A stretch of DNA of 59,019 bases, from contig CABZPD010000005.1 of assembly GCA_902527415.1 (NCBI GenBank), positions 1 to 59,019 of the forward strand, written 5' to 3'. The DNA comes from an uncultured Pelagibacteraceae bacterium (GTDB lineage: Bacteria > Pseudomonadota > Alphaproteobacteria > Pelagibacterales > Pelagibacteraceae). A program made the translations under genes and the position numbers. The notes beneath the pieces are model-generated. The model had not been told where the DNA came from. It searched no databases and was given only the letters and a program-made list of their open reading frames with translations. Positions 31,811 to 41,445 of this stretch are shown piece by piece. Each line of letters starts with the position of its first letter. Positions within the stretch are counted from its first letter, which is position 1.

Positions 31811-32892
31811 TTTTTCTCTACATAAATCGACTGACTTGGGAAAGCAAATGAAGCACCATTTTTTTCTACAATTTCCTTTATCGCAATTGCTAATCTTTCT
31901 TTTACATCAAGCCAATTATTCCAACTTCCTGTTTTTGTAAAGCATCTTACATACATATCTATTGAACTATCAGAAAATTTATCAACTCTTACCGCAACAC
32001 CAATTGAGGTATTATAATCTTCGCTTGAATTAATATGACTTTCGATTTCATCTCTAATTTTTTTTAACTGATCTACCGTAGTGTCGTATTGAAGTGTAAT
32101 AATCCAACTGATTAACCAATTTGAAGTTTCACTTACATTTACAACTGCGTTTTCGGCAAATTGAAAATTTGGAATAATAGCAAGAGATTTATCAAACTTT
32201 CTAATTGTTGTTGATCTAAATCCAATCTTTTCTACTACACCTTCAATAATACCCTCGACAGCTATCCAGTCTCCAATTTTAAATCTCTTTTCAACTAAAA
32301 CTAAAATTCCCGATATTAAATTTTTGAATAAATCTTGTGCCCCTAATGCTACAGCAACACCAAACAATCCTAGACCTGCAATGATTGGACCTATTTTAAT
32401 TCCCCACAATTCTAAAACTGCCGCTAAACCTAAAATAAAAATTAAAATTTTTAGTGATTTAATTATCCAGCCAATAAGTTCTCTTGTTAACAATTTGTCT
32501 AAACCACTAAGTATGTATGAGATTGGTTCTATAATTTGGTGAATTACCCAAAAAATTAAAATAGTGATCAACGTTCTATTAATTGTATCTACCACTTCTC
32601 TTCCTTCTAGTGAGAAAGTCATGTAGTAGCTTGCAATAAAAAATCCTAATACGATTGGTAAAAATCTTGCTGGACCTACAAGTGATTGAACAAAAGTATC
32701 ATCTAATTTATTCGTTGTTCTTTTCGAGATAATTTCTAATTTTTTAATAACTAATTTGCTTATTAGACCTCTAAAAATTAAGAATAGTAAAAATATTCCA
32801 ATACCAATTAAGATTTGAAAAATATCAACACCAAGAATTCCTTTATTCCATACTGATAAAAATATCTCCGAAAAATTATTAATTAATTCCAT
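31807..32892 (-). CDS. MscS-family mechanosensitive channel
   Basis: A 361-residue small-conductance channel. The pore helix region shows the glycine/alanine run LGLFGVAVALGAQDLFKNLISG, preceded by several helices and followed by the cytoplasmic beta/vestibule domain starting FKIGDWIAVEGIIEGVVEKI. It opens under membrane tension to release solutes at osmotic downshock. It has a longer N-terminal membrane region than E. coli MscS. Coupled to yggT by overlap; hemD is two bases upstream. Confidence 0.92.
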   Translation of the reverse strand: MELINNFSEIFLSVWNKGILGVDIFQILIGIGIFLLFLIFRGLISKLVIKKLEIISKRTTNKLDDTFVQSLVGPARFLPIVLGFFIASYYMTFSLEGREVVDTINRTLITILIFWVIHQIIEPISYILSGLDKLLTRELIGWIIKSLKILIFILGLAAVLELWGIKIGPIIAGLGLFGVAVALGAQDLFKNLISGILVLVEKRFKIGDWIAVEGIIEGVVEKIGFRSTTIRKFDKSLAIIPNFQFAENAVVNVSETSNWLISWIITLQYDTTVDQLKKIRDEIESHINSSEDYNTSIGVAVRVDKFSDSSIDMYVRCFTKTGSWNNWLDVKERLAIAIKEIVEKNGASFAFPSQSIYVEKK

Positions 32893-32894
32893 TT

Positions 32895-33593
32895 TTAAAT
32901 TTTATATAACAAAAACTCTTCTTCTCCAGGGTTAAAAAGAAAAATCTTTTTCCATTTGATTTCGTTGAGTATTGACGAGGTTTTTTCGCCTATACACATT
33001 AAATTTGTATTCATCCATAAATTTTCGGTTTGGTAAATCTTTATGAAATTTAAGAAACTTGACGCACTATTTTGAGAGTAAACATAGACCATATCAGGCA
33101 TATTTAATTTTAATTCATTAACAAATTTCTCATCAAATTTTTGATTATGATCTACTCTATAATTAATAATTCTTTTTACCTTAAAACCTTCGCTTAATAA
33201 CTGTTGATCTAAATCAACCGATATTGTTTCACCACTAACATAAAGTAATTCTTTATTTTTGGACTCATAACTTTGTATAATTAACTCCTTTAAGTTTGTA
33301 ACATTTCCTTCAGCCGCAATTGTATTTTGAAAACCAACACTTCTTGCTTTGTTTTCTGTAGCGTTTCCAACACAGAAGCATTTAATATTTTTATCTAGTT
33401 TTACTGTGTTTAAAAATTTTACTGCATTTGCACTAGTAAAAACAATCCCACCATATTCAGAAAAGTTAATTTCTTCATAATTAACCTTTTCAATTCTTAT
33501 TAATGGAAGATGAGAAACTTGATGTCCTAATGATTGAAATTTTAATATCATTTCAGAGCAATCCTCCAGTGGTCTAGTTAACAAAATATGCAT
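32895..33593 (-). CDS. hemD: uroporphyrinogen-III synthase
   Basis: Closes and isomerises the linear tetrapyrrole to uroporphyrinogen III for haem and related cofactors. The 232-residue product has the two-domain HemD layout: start ILLTRPLEDCSEM, IVFTSANAVKFL, and YVYSQNSASSFLNF in the second domain. HemD sequences vary greatly, so position one base after hemC supports the call. It may be co-transcribed with mscS and yggT. Confidence 0.9.
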   Translation of the reverse strand: MHILLTRPLEDCSEMILKFQSLGHQVSHLPLIRIEKVNYEEINFSEYGGIVFTSANAVKFLNTVKLDKNIKCFCVGNATENKARSVGFQNTIAAEGNVTNLKELIIQSYESKNKELLYVSGETISVDLDQQLLSEGFKVKRIINYRVDHNQKFDEKFVNELKLNMPDMVYVYSQNSASSFLNFIKIYQTENLWMNTNLMCIGEKTSSILNEIKWKKIFLFNPGEEEFLLYKI

Positions 33594-33594
33594 A

Positions 33595-34512
33595 TTATCT
33601 TTTATATGAATTATTTGATTTTGTTTTTAAAAGTATCCCAACTTCTTTACCAAGTTCTTTAAATTGATTCAAATTACCAACTTTTTTTTCATAAAACCTT
33701 TGTTTGCCATCTAAAGAAAAAAGTTCAGCCTCCACTATAATCTTGTCTCCATCAACCACTGAATGAGCTCCAATTGCTGTTTCACAATCTCCATCTAAAA
33801 CTTTTAAAATATTTCTCTCAAGGTGAGCTCTTTTGTGTGTTTCCTCATGGTTAATTTTATTTAAAATAGAAATTGTTTCATTATCATTCTCTCTGCACTG
33901 AAGAGCAATTACACCTTGTCCTGCGCTAGGAATTATTTCTTCAGCAGAAAAAATTTCGGAGATTTCATTTTCAAATCTTAAAAATTTTATACCTGCATAA
34001 GATAATATAATTGCATCATACATTCCTTCATTTAATTTTCTAATTCTAGTATCTACATTTCCTCTAATTAATTTGCAGTTTAAATCTTGTCTAATTTTTT
34101 TTATTTGAAATTCTCTTCTATATGATGAGGTTCCAACAATTGACTCTTCATCTAAGTCTTTAAGTTTCTTTTTATCCTTTGTAATTAAAATTTCCCTAGG
34201 ATCATTTCTTTCAAGAAAAGAATCTGTCCTTAATCCTTCTGTCTCATTCGCAGGCATATCTTTGAGCGCATGAACTGCAATATCAATATTTTTTAATTGA
34301 AGTTCTTTTTCAATATTGCTTGAAAACAAACCTTTGCCACCAAGCTCAGATAATCTTATATCCTGTACTTCGTCACCTTTAGTTATAATTGATTTAATTA
34401 AAATATCTTCATTACCAAGGTCGGTATTTTCAATAATCTTATCTTTAGCTTGTTGAGCATAAAGTAAGGCAAGCTTGCTACCTCTAGATCCAATGATTAT
34501 TTTTTTTCTCAT
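33595..34512 (-). CDS. hemC: hydroxymethylbilane synthase (porphobilinogen deaminase)
   Basis: Polymerises four porphobilinogens into hydroxymethylbilane. 305 residues. It has the start GSRGSKLALLYAQ, the active-site loop DIAVHALKDMPA, TSSYRREFQI with the arginines that bind the growing chain, and the dipyrromethane-anchoring Cys in LDGDCETAIGAHS. First gene of a minus-strand run hemC-hemD-mscS-yggT-folD, and divergent from tsaD, a common alphaproteobacterial arrangement. Confidence 0.97.
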   Translation of the reverse strand: MRKKIIIGSRGSKLALLYAQQAKDKIIENTDLGNEDILIKSIITKGDEVQDIRLSELGGKGLFSSNIEKELQLKNIDIAVHALKDMPANETEGLRTDSFLERNDPREILITKDKKKLKDLDEESIVGTSSYRREFQIKKIRQDLNCKLIRGNVDTRIRKLNEGMYDAIILSYAGIKFLRFENEISEIFSAEEIIPSAGQGVIALQCRENDNETISILNKINHEETHKRAHLERNILKVLDGDCETAIGAHSVVDGDKIIVEAELFSLDGKQRFYEKKVGNLNQFKELGKEVGILLKTKSNNSYKR

Positions 34513-34566
34513 AAAAAATTATTTCTTACTTGTATAAAGATTGTACAATTATTAAAAACTATTTGA

Positions 34567-35640
34567 ATGAGCAAAAAACCCTTAATTCTTGGAATAGAGT
34601 CTAGTTGTGATGAGACAGCAGCTTCTTTAATAACTGAAAATGAAGAAGGATTCCCAGTAATTTTATCCAACATTGTTTCTAGCCAAGTGGAGGTTCATAA
34701 GGAGTTTGGTGGTGTAGTTCCTGAACTAGCAGCACGTTCACACATTGAAAAAATTGATTGGATTGTCAAAAAAGCTATTGATGAAAGTGGAAGAAAAATT
34801 AAAGAAATAGATGCGGTTGCTTCTACCGCTGGTCCTGGATTAATTGTTTGTTTATCAGTTGGGTTAAGTTTTGGTAAAGCTTTCGCAACAGCAATTAATA
34901 AACCTTTTATTGCTGTTAATCATCTAGAGGGACATGCTTTAAGTCCAAAACTAAATACAAATTTAAATTATCCATATTTACTTCTTTTAATTTCAGGTGG
35001 GCACTCACAATATTTAAATGTTCAGAACCTTGGTAAATATAAAAGATTAGGAACAACTATTGATGATGCATTAGGTGAGGCGTTTGACAAAACGGCAAAG
35101 CTTTTAGGAATAGAATTTCCTGGAGGACCTCAAATAGAAATTTTAGCCAAAAAAGGTGATCCAGAAAAATATGATTTACCAAAACCAATTTTCAGCAAAG
35201 GAGGATGCAATCTTTCTTTTGCAGGTCTAAAAACTGCCGTGTTGAAGATAAGCAAAACAATTAAATCAGAACAAGATAAATATGATCTTGCAGCATCTTT
35301 TCAAAAAACAATTGAGGAAATTTTATATAAAAAAACAAAGATTGCTTTTACTGAATTTGAAAAAATAAATGAATTAAATGAAAAAATTTTTGTTGTTGCT
35401 GGAGGAGTTGCAGCAAATAAAAAAATTAGGTCTATGTTAATTAATCTATGTGAAGAAAATAATTATAAAAGTATTTTTCCACCTATAGAGTTTTGTGGAG
35501 ATAATGCAGCAATGATTGCAATGGTAGGTTTGGAAAAATTTAAAATAAATCAATTTGATGATTTAGATTATCCAGCAAAACCTAGATGGCCTTTAGACGA
35601 AGATGCAGCTTTTCTCAAAGGTGCCGGAGTTCAATTGTAA
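34567..35640 (+). CDS. tsaD: tRNA N6-adenosine threonylcarbamoyltransferase TsaD
   Basis: Transfers threonylcarbamoyl to A37 of ANN-decoding tRNAs, with TsaB/E partners. It has 357 residues. The ASKHA ATP motifs LGIESSCDETAASL and LISGGHSQYL, and the metal site NHLEGHALSP, are complete, and the late motif VVAGGVAANKKIR is present. The stop overlaps the EVE-domain gene start (TAATG). Divergent from hemC over 54 bases. Confidence 0.97.
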   Translation: MSKKPLILGIESSCDETAASLITENEEGFPVILSNIVSSQVEVHKEFGGVVPELAARSHIEKIDWIVKKAIDESGRKIKEIDAVASTAGPGLIVCLSVGLSFGKAFATAINKPFIAVNHLEGHALSPKLNTNLNYPYLLLLISGGHSQYLNVQNLGKYKRLGTTIDDALGEAFDKTAKLLGIEFPGGPQIEILAKKGDPEKYDLPKPIFSKGGCNLSFAGLKTAVLKISKTIKSEQDKYDLAASFQKTIEEILYKKTKIAFTEFEKINELNEKIFVVAGGVAANKKIRSMLINLCEENNYKSIFPPIEFCGDNAAMIAMVGLEKFKINQFDDLDYPAKPRWPLDEDAAFLKGAGVQL

Positions 35641-36053
35641 TGAAATATTGGTTGATGAAATCTGAACCAGATGTTTGGTCAATTGACCAACAAAAAAAAG
35701 CTGGAATTAAAGGTGCACCTTGGGATGGTGTCAGAAATTATCAAGCTGCAAAAAATTTAAAAAGTATGAGTAAAGGAGATCTTTGTTTTTTTTATCATTC
35801 AAACATAGGAAAAGAGATAGTTGGAATAGTAAAAGTTGTTAAAGAATCGTATATAGATAAAACAGACAAAACAGGGAGATTTGTTGCCGTTACTGTTCAA
35901 TTTAAGTCTAAATTTTCAAAGCCTATAACGCTCGAAAGTATTAAAAAAAATAAGGATTTAAGCCATTTAGCTCTGATAAAGCAAAGTAGGCTTTCTGTAA
36001 TGCCTGTTGATTATAAAAGCTGGAAAATTATAAATAACATGAGTAAAATTTAA
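35640..36053 (+). CDS. EVE-domain protein
   Basis: A 137-residue EVE (PUA-like) domain protein. The start is ATG 35640, sharing a base with the tsaD stop; the family pattern begins KYWLMKSEPDVWSIDQ. Other features are WDGVRNYQAAKNLKSMSKGD, CFFYHSN and the end PVDYKSWKII. Such folds recognise modified bases in DNA or RNA. Position after tsaD, a tRNA-modifying gene, is conserved in alphaproteobacteria and hints at a nucleic-acid role. Confidence 0.92.
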   Translation: MKYWLMKSEPDVWSIDQQKKAGIKGAPWDGVRNYQAAKNLKSMSKGDLCFFYHSNIGKEIVGIVKVVKESYIDKTDKTGRFVAVTVQFKSKFSKPITLESIKKNKDLSHLALIKQSRLSVMPVDYKSWKIINNMSKI

Positions 36054-36068
36054 AAAAAAAATTGTCCT

Positions 36069-38165
36069 ATGCCAAAAAAAAAGAAGAAAAAAAGCAAGGT
36101 AAGAAAAAAAAAGTCTAAAGTAAGAAAAAAAACCTCAAAAAAGGTAAAGAAAAGATCTAAAGTTAAAAAAAGATCTTCTAAAAAAGCAAAAAAAAGAATT
36201 AAAGCAAAAAAGGAAAACGGAAATACACCTCCTGAAGTTGTTATTAAAACAAAACCAGAATGGGTTAAAAGTAGCTTAGCAAACAAAAGTAAATACCAGC
36301 AAAAATATTCTCAATCTATAAAGAGCAATGATGAATTTTGGAGAAAAGAAGGAAAAAGAATTTCATGGATAAAACCCTATAAAAAAATTAAAGATGTAAA
36401 ATACAGCACAAAAGAAGTAAAAATTAAATGGTTTGAAGATGGCACTTTAAATGCTTCAGCAAATTGTATTGATAGACACTTAAAAGATAAAAAAGATAAA
36501 ACCGCTATTATTTGGGTCGGTGATGATCCAAAAGATAGTCAAAAAATTTCTTATAAACAACTTCACCAAAAAGTTTCGAAAGCAGCCAATGGTTTAAAAA
36601 AATTAGGAATTAAAAAAGGTGACCGTGTAACAATTTATTTAACGATGATTCCAGAGTTAGCAATTTTAATGCTAGCCTGTGTAAGAATTGGTGCAGTTCA
36701 TTCGATTATTTTTGGAGGTTTTTCAGCAGATTCTATTTCGGGAAGAGTTAATGATTGCGAATCTGAATACATCATTACTGCAGATGAAGGAGTGCGAGGT
36801 GGAAAAACTATTCCACTGAAATATACAGTAGATGAAGCTTTAATGAGTTGTCCAAATGTTAAAAAATGTATTGTTGTTAAACGAACAGGTAATTATATTA
36901 ACTGGGATCAAAATAGAGATGTTTGGTATCATGATTTAATCAAAGATGTTCCTAATCATTGTGAGCCTGAAGAAATGAATGCTGAGGATCCGTTATTTAT
37001 TTTATATACTTCTGGTTCGACAGGTAAGCCTAAAGGAGTTCTTCATACTACTGGTGGTTATATGGTTTATGCATCAATGACTCATCAATATATTTTTAAC
37101 TACAAACCAAAAGATATTTATTGGTGTACTGCTGATATTGGCTGGGTAACTGGACATAGTTACATTATTTATGGACCACTTTCGAATGGTGCAACAACTA
37201 TAATGTTTGAAGGAATTCCAAATTATCCTGATAGTTCAAGGTGGTGGCAAATAGTTGACAAATATAAAGTGAATACTTTTTATACGGCACCGACTGCAAT
37301 TAGAGCTTTGATGCGTGAAGGTGATAAACCTGTTAAAAAAACATCTAGAAAATCACTTAAGCTTTTAGGAACGGTGGGAGAACCAATAAATCCAGAGGCT
37401 TGGATGTGGTACTATAAAACTGTAGGTAATTCTAAATGCCCAATAGTAGATACTTGGTGGCAAACAGAAACCGGAGGTATAATGATTGCTCCTCAAACAG
37501 GGGCTATTCCTCTAAAACCTGGATCTGCAACAAAACCTTTCTATGGAATCAAGCCAGTGCTTGTAGATAAAAACGGTAAAGAAATTAAAGGAGCTGGAGA
37601 AGGAAGATTATGTATAGCTCAATCATGGCCTGGACAAATGAGAACTGTTTATGGTGATCATCAAAGATTTATCGATACGTACTTTTCTCAATTTAATGGA
37701 AAATATTTCACTGGTGATGGATGTAGAAGAGATAAAGATGGATATTACTGGATCACTGGTCGTGTAGATGACGTAATTATTGTTTCTGGACATAATCTAG
37801 GGACTGCTGAAATTGAAAGTGCATTTGTTGCACATCCAAAAGTAGCTGAAGCTGCTGTAGTTGGTTACCCTCATGATATTAAAGGTAATGGTTTGTATTG
37901 TTACGTAACCTTGAATGCAGGAGAAAGCGAAACTGGTGAATTAGAAAGAGATCTAAAACTTTGGGTTAGAAAACAAATTGGTCCTTTAGCAACTCCAGAT
38001 CTAATTCATTTTACTCCGGGTCTTCCTAAAACAAGATCAGGAAAAATAATGAGAAGAATTTTAAGAAAAATTGCAGCTAACGAGCATGGTCAATTAGGAG
38101 ACACCACTACTCTAGCGGATCCAAGTGTTGTTGATAGTTTAGTAGATAATAGAAAAAATATTTAA
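36069..38165 (+). CDS. acsA: acetyl-CoA synthetase with lysine-rich N-terminal tail
   Basis: Activates acetate to acetyl-CoA with ATP. 698 residues, about 50-60 longer than usual. The core is complete: [61 protein letters not shown], and [16 protein letters not shown] with the regulatory Lys. Ahead of it residues 3-48 are almost all Lys, Arg and Ser in repeats like KKSKVRKK. No other ATG, GTG or TTG in frame could start downstream without losing conserved core. Function of the tail is unknown. No Shine-Dalgarno is visible. Stop shares TTAA with the converging gene. Confidence 0.95.
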   Translation: MPKKKKKKSKVRKKKSKVRKKTSKKVKKRSKVKKRSSKKAKKRIKAKKENGNTPPEVVIKTKPEWVKSSLANKSKYQQKYSQSIKSNDEFWRKEGKRISWIKPYKKIKDVKYSTKEVKIKWFEDGTLNASANCIDRHLKDKKDKTAIIWVGDDPKDSQKISYKQLHQKVSKAANGLKKLGIKKGDRVTIYLTMIPELAILMLACVRIGAVHSIIFGGFSADSISGRVNDCESEYIITADEGVRGGKTIPLKYTVDEALMSCPNVKKCIVVKRTGNYINWDQNRDVWYHDLIKDVPNHCEPEEMNAEDPLFILYTSGSTGKPKGVLHTTGGYMVYASMTHQYIFNYKPKDIYWCTADIGWVTGHSYIIYGPLSNGATTIMFEGIPNYPDSSRWWQIVDKYKVNTFYTAPTAIRALMREGDKPVKKTSRKSLKLLGTVGEPINPEAWMWYYKTVGNSKCPIVDTWWQTETGGIMIAPQTGAIPLKPGSATKPFYGIKPVLVDKNGKEIKGAGEGRLCIAQSWPGQMRTVYGDHQRFIDTYFSQFNGKYFTGDGCRRDKDGYYWITGRVDDVIIVSGHNLGTAEIESAFVAHPKVAEAAVVGYPHDIKGNGLYCYVTLNAGESETGELERDLKLWVRKQIGPLATPDLIHFTPGLPKTRSGKIMRRILRKIAANEHGQLGDTTTLADPSVVDSLVDNRKNI

Positions 38166-38785
38166 AACTGAATTAAATCTTTAAACTCTTGTTTAACAAC
38201 ATCCCATTTTAAAATCATCGAATTTAAAACAATCTTTCGATCTAAAGTTTTTAATTCGTCTGCAATTGGAGCCCACTTATATAAAGAAAGAGCACTAGGA
38301 TTAAAAGGTAAGTCTTGACAATAACTATCCCAATTTATTTTCTCTAGTCGTTCATCAAAACTTTTTCTAGCTTCATCAATAATATCTAATGGCATCTTAT
38401 TAGAAATCTCATCATCTAAAATTTTATTAAAAATTTCGTTTGCTTTGTGAATATCTTGATAATTAAAATTAACTTTTAAATATGAAAAAGTAAAAAAAGT
38501 TAAATCTTGTAATGCAACCGAATAAATATTCCATTTAGCAAGATTTACTGATGACATAAATTCATCATTATCAAAATGAAGAACATATCTTGTTCCCATT
38601 CTAGTTTTTAGATAATTATATAAAGTAACTTGCGTAGCCCAGGCAGATTTAGTTTGAATAAATTGTTCTAATTCATCTAAAGTTTTTATTTTTTTCTTTG
38701 GAATAAACGCCTTAAACATGGCGAATAAATATGTTTTAAAATCCTCAAGTTTTATATCTCTCCAAGTTAATTTGTATTTTCCCAT
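38162..38785 (-). CDS. uncharacterised protein
   Basis: A 207-residue cytosolic protein from ATG 38785; a TTG 21 bases upstream is less likely. Sequence is helical and Lys/Asp/Phe-rich with conserved-looking blocks [40 protein letters not shown] and [21 protein letters not shown] do not recognise a family. It lies between acsA and the acetate-type symporter on the opposite strand, so it may be divergently controlled with the symporter, but no acetate role can be claimed. Confidence 0.72.
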   Translation of the reverse strand: MGKYKLTWRDIKLEDFKTYLFAMFKAFIPKKKIKTLDELEQFIQTKSAWATQVTLYNYLKTRMGTRYVLHFDNDEFMSSVNLAKWNIYSVALQDLTFFTFSYLKVNFNYQDIHKANEIFNKILDDEISNKMPLDIIDEARKSFDERLEKINWDSYCQDLPFNPSALSLYKWAPIADELKTLDRKIVLNSMILKWDVVKQEFKDLIQF

Positions 38786-38879
38786 GTAAATTTGTAAGTG
38801 CGCCAATTATATCTTAAAAAAGTAAGTAAATAAGTACCTAATATGATCAATTTTTGGGGTTTTCAAAGCTCTCATAATG

Positions 38880-38915
38880 GTTATGGTTTCTACCAGTTAT
38901 AACTAAATAGAGAGG
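38880..38915 (+). promoter_or_regulatory. leader hairpin and strong ribosome-binding site of the symporter operon
   Basis: GTTATGG (38880-38886) can pair with TTATAAC (38897-38903) using two G-U pairs around a 10-base loop. It is followed by AGAGAGG (38909-38915), one of the best Shine-Dalgarno sequences in the window, 5 bases before the ATG. The hairpin is close enough to affect ribosome access. The rest of the 135-base divergent spacer shows no clear promoter. Confidence 0.45.
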
Positions 38916-38920
38916 TATAA

Positions 38921-39181
38921 ATGTCAAATCAACAAAAACACTGGGAAAAAACCAGGGGATTGTTATTTATTACACTGGCAATCTGGTTTGTTTTCTCAAT
39001 TGGCATCTTTCTCTTTGGAGCTGAAATGAACGAGGTCACAGGACCTTTCGGTTATCCATGGACATACTGGTTTACGTGTCAGGGATCTCTTGGTGCATTT
39101 GTAATCCTAATTTTCTGGTTTGCGAATAGACAAGAAAAAATCGATGAAGAGTTCGGCTTTAGCGAAAGAGAGGACGAATAA
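38921..39181 (+). CDS. DUF4212 small subunit of sodium/solute symporter
   Basis: An 86-residue protein with two helices (residues 14-32 and 48-67) and the family pattern KHWEKTRGLLFITLAIWFVFSI, FPFG-like GPFGYPWTYWFTCQGSLGAF, and a charged tail. DUF4212 proteins precede SSS-family symporters of the VC_2705 type and act as their small partner. The stop shares one base with the next gene (TAATG). Codons use many C-ending forms unlike the neighbours. Confidence 0.93.
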   Translation: MSNQQKHWEKTRGLLFITLAIWFVFSIGIFLFGAEMNEVTGPFGYPWTYWFTCQGSLGAFVILIFWFANRQEKIDEEFGFSEREDE

Positions 39182-40992
39182 TGAAAGGTAATTTCATAGA
39201 TAATTTGCCTAAGATTTACGGAATCTATACAGGAGGATTTGTAGGTTTCATAATCATTATGGCAATTGCTGAACAGATGGGTATGACAGCTAAAACGATA
39301 GGTATCGCTTTCGTTGCATTTACTGTATTCATCTATGCATTAATCGGTTATCTATCAAGAACAGCCCAAGCAGATGCATATTATGTAGCTGGAAGGCAAG
39401 TACCAACAGTCTTCAACGGAATGGCGACTGCAGCAGACTGGATGTCTGGTGCATCATTCGTTGCAATGGCGGGTGGTATTTACTTTAAAGGTTACGGTTA
39501 TATGGCTCTACTTGTTGGTTGGACTGGTGGATACGTGCTTGTTGCATCTTTATTAGCACCATACTTAAGAAAATTTGGCTGTTATACAGTTCCAGATTTT
39601 ATAGGTACGAGATACGGTGGTAATTTAGCTAGATTTAGCGCAGTTGTAGTTTTAACTGTTGCTTCATTTACATATGTGACTGCACAAATTAACGCTACAG
39701 GTACTATTGCATCTGTTGCACTTGATATCCCATTCCAATACGCAGTTTATGTTGGACTAATAAGTATTTTATTATGTTCAATGTTAGGTGGTATGAGAGG
39801 GGTAACTTGGACACAGGTTGCACAATATATCGTACTAATTATAGCATACCTACTTCCAGTATTCTGGATCAGTAACAAAATGGGTGCAGGTTTCTTCCCT
39901 CACTTTATGTTAGCTGACGAGGTGGCTAGAATTGGTGAATTAGAACAACAGTTCGGTTTTGTTAAAAACGCAGCTGCTGATCTAAAAACAGTGCCTAAAG
40001 GCTTAGCAGGAATAACTAAAGCTCACTCTGCAGTGAACGCTACACCTTGGGCATTTATTTCATTAGCATTAGCGATGATGATGGGAACAGCTTCATTACC
40101 GCACGTGATGATGAGATACTTTACTACTCCAAGTGTAAAAGCAGCTAGAAAATCAGTAGGTTGGTCATTATTCTTTATCTTCCTACTTTATTCTTCTGCT
40201 CCAATGTTAGCTACATTATCTAAGTTATCATTGATCGACCCGAATTTACCAACTGGTATTATCGGTAAGACATTTGCAGAAGTGGAAGCGATAGATTGGT
40301 ACCAAAACTGGAACCAAGCAAACCTAATGTTTATCAGCGACTTTAACGGAAATGGAACTCTTGAATTAAATGAGTTCTTCATGGGTGGTAAAGCCGTTGT
40401 ATTAGCAACACCAGAGATAGCTGGATTACCTTATGTAATTTCAGGTCTAGTTGCTGCAGGAGGTATGGCAGCTGCCATGTCTACTGCTGATGGTTTGATT
40501 CTAGCGATTGCAAACGCTATATCACATGATGTTTACTATAAGATCATTGATCCAAAAGCGGAAACTGCAAAACGACTACTTGTTGCAAGGGTATTACTTG
40601 TAATAATTGGTTTTGCTGGAGCAACTATTGCAGCAATGGAGATTCAAGGAATCTTAGGTTCGGTTATCTGGGCTTTTGATTTTGCGATGTCTGGATTGTT
40701 CTTCCCACTTGTACTTGGTGTATGGTGGAAGAGAGCTAATAGACAAGGTGCGATTGCTGGTATGCTAGGTGGTCTAATCGCCGGTGCGTGGTACTTAGTT
40801 TGGGTACGAACTGGTGGAAGTGGATTCCTAGGAATTACACAGTTAACATTTGGTATCTTCGGATCAGCTGTTAGTTTAGTTTTAATGGTCGTAGTTAGTT
40901 TAATGACTGCAGAACCAGATAAAGCTACTCAAAAAATGGTTGATGACGTGCGTGTACCAAGTGGTAAATCAATTCTTGGTAAATCACATTAA
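39181..40992 (+). CDS. SSS-family cation/acetate-type symporter (VC_2705 family)
   Basis: A 603-residue membrane protein with about 13 helices. Hallmarks: DAYYVAGRQVPTVFNGMATA, ASFVAMAGGIYFKGYGY, PHVMMRYFTTPSVKAARKSV and GLPYVISGLVAAGGMAAAMS. An external loop holds DFNGNGTLELNE (residues 387-398), a textbook EF-hand calcium loop, which relatives also seem to have. Likely substrate is acetate or another short carboxylate, with Na+; acsA lies 0.75 kb upstream. Codon use (UUC, AUC, UAC) suggests very high expression. Transcription ends at a clear terminator. Confidence 0.93.
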   Translation: MKGNFIDNLPKIYGIYTGGFVGFIIIMAIAEQMGMTAKTIGIAFVAFTVFIYALIGYLSRTAQADAYYVAGRQVPTVFNGMATAADWMSGASFVAMAGGIYFKGYGYMALLVGWTGGYVLVASLLAPYLRKFGCYTVPDFIGTRYGGNLARFSAVVVLTVASFTYVTAQINATGTIASVALDIPFQYAVYVGLISILLCSMLGGMRGVTWTQVAQYIVLIIAYLLPVFWISNKMGAGFFPHFMLADEVARIGELEQQFGFVKNAAADLKTVPKGLAGITKAHSAVNATPWAFISLALAMMMGTASLPHVMMRYFTTPSVKAARKSVGWSLFFIFLLYSSAPMLATLSKLSLIDPNLPTGIIGKTFAEVEAIDWYQNWNQANLMFISDFNGNGTLELNEFFMGGKAVVLATPEIAGLPYVISGLVAAGGMAAAMSTADGLILAIANAISHDVYYKIIDPKAETAKRLLVARVLLVIIGFAGATIAAMEIQGILGSVIWAFDFAMSGLFFPLVLGVWWKRANRQGAIAGMLGGLIAGAWYLVWVRTGGSGFLGITQLTFGIFGSAVSLVLMVVVSLMTAEPDKATQKMVDDVRVPSGKSILGKSH

Positions 40993-41002
40993 ATAATCTT
41001 TT

Positions 41003-41034
41003 AAAGGGGCGATTAATTTCGCCCCTTTTATTTC
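41003..41034 (+). terminator. Rho-independent terminator of the symporter operon
   Basis: AAAGGGGCGA (41003-41012) pairs perfectly with TCGCCCCTTT (41019-41028) around the loop TTAATT, followed by TATTTC. It is the only strong GC-rich terminator noticed in the window, 10 bases after the symporter stop, which fits a highly expressed two-gene unit. Confidence 0.9.
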
Positions 41035-41060
41035 AATAAATTTTCCAATATAAATTTTAA

Positions 41061-41411
41061 ATGTCAGCAAATTTTCATCCTTTAATTTATTTTATCGATT
41101 ATTTGCTTGGAATTATAATGTGGACTTTAATTGGAAGGGTGGCTATGAACATTTTCCAGAGAGAAGACTCACAATTCTTTTTCATGAGAGTATTTGTGAA
41201 ATACACCAATCCTCTAATAAAATTATTTAAACCAATAACACCCTCATTTATCATTGGGCCATTGGTGCCATTGTATGTTGCTTGGTTTTTCTACATGATT
41301 AGATTTTATCTAATGCCTTGGATCTTGGGCTATTCGGTGATGGGAATGTTGTCATTTCCTCTAGAGAGTGAGATTTCTAGACAAATTTATCAATTTTTTA
41401 ATTCATTTTAA
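41061..41411 (+). CDS. uncharacterised membrane protein, possibly YggT-related
   Basis: A 116-residue hydrophobic protein. One helix lies at about residues 10-27 (LLGIIMWTLIGRVAMNIF), then FMRVFVKYTNPLIKLFKPITP, then a second hydrophobic stretch PLYVAWFFYMIRFYLMPWIL. The arrangement of a short helix, an F-x-x-P-L-x-x motif and a second helix recalls YggT, but similarity is too loose to name it. Follows the symporter terminator, 34 bases before rpe. Confidence 0.7.
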   Translation: MSANFHPLIYFIDYLLGIIMWTLIGRVAMNIFQREDSQFFFMRVFVKYTNPLIKLFKPITPSFIIGPLVPLYVAWFFYMIRFYLMPWILGYSVMGMLSFPLESEISRQIYQFFNSF

Positions 41412-41445
41412 TTTTTAAAATTGATACTAGTTAATCTAGCAATCA

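Noticed and set aside
36050-36286. Minus-strand frame of 78 residues, very rich in Phe and Leu
   Set aside because: It is the complement of the Lys-rich tail of acetyl-CoA synthetase and ends in a poly-Phe run; no sign of a real gene.
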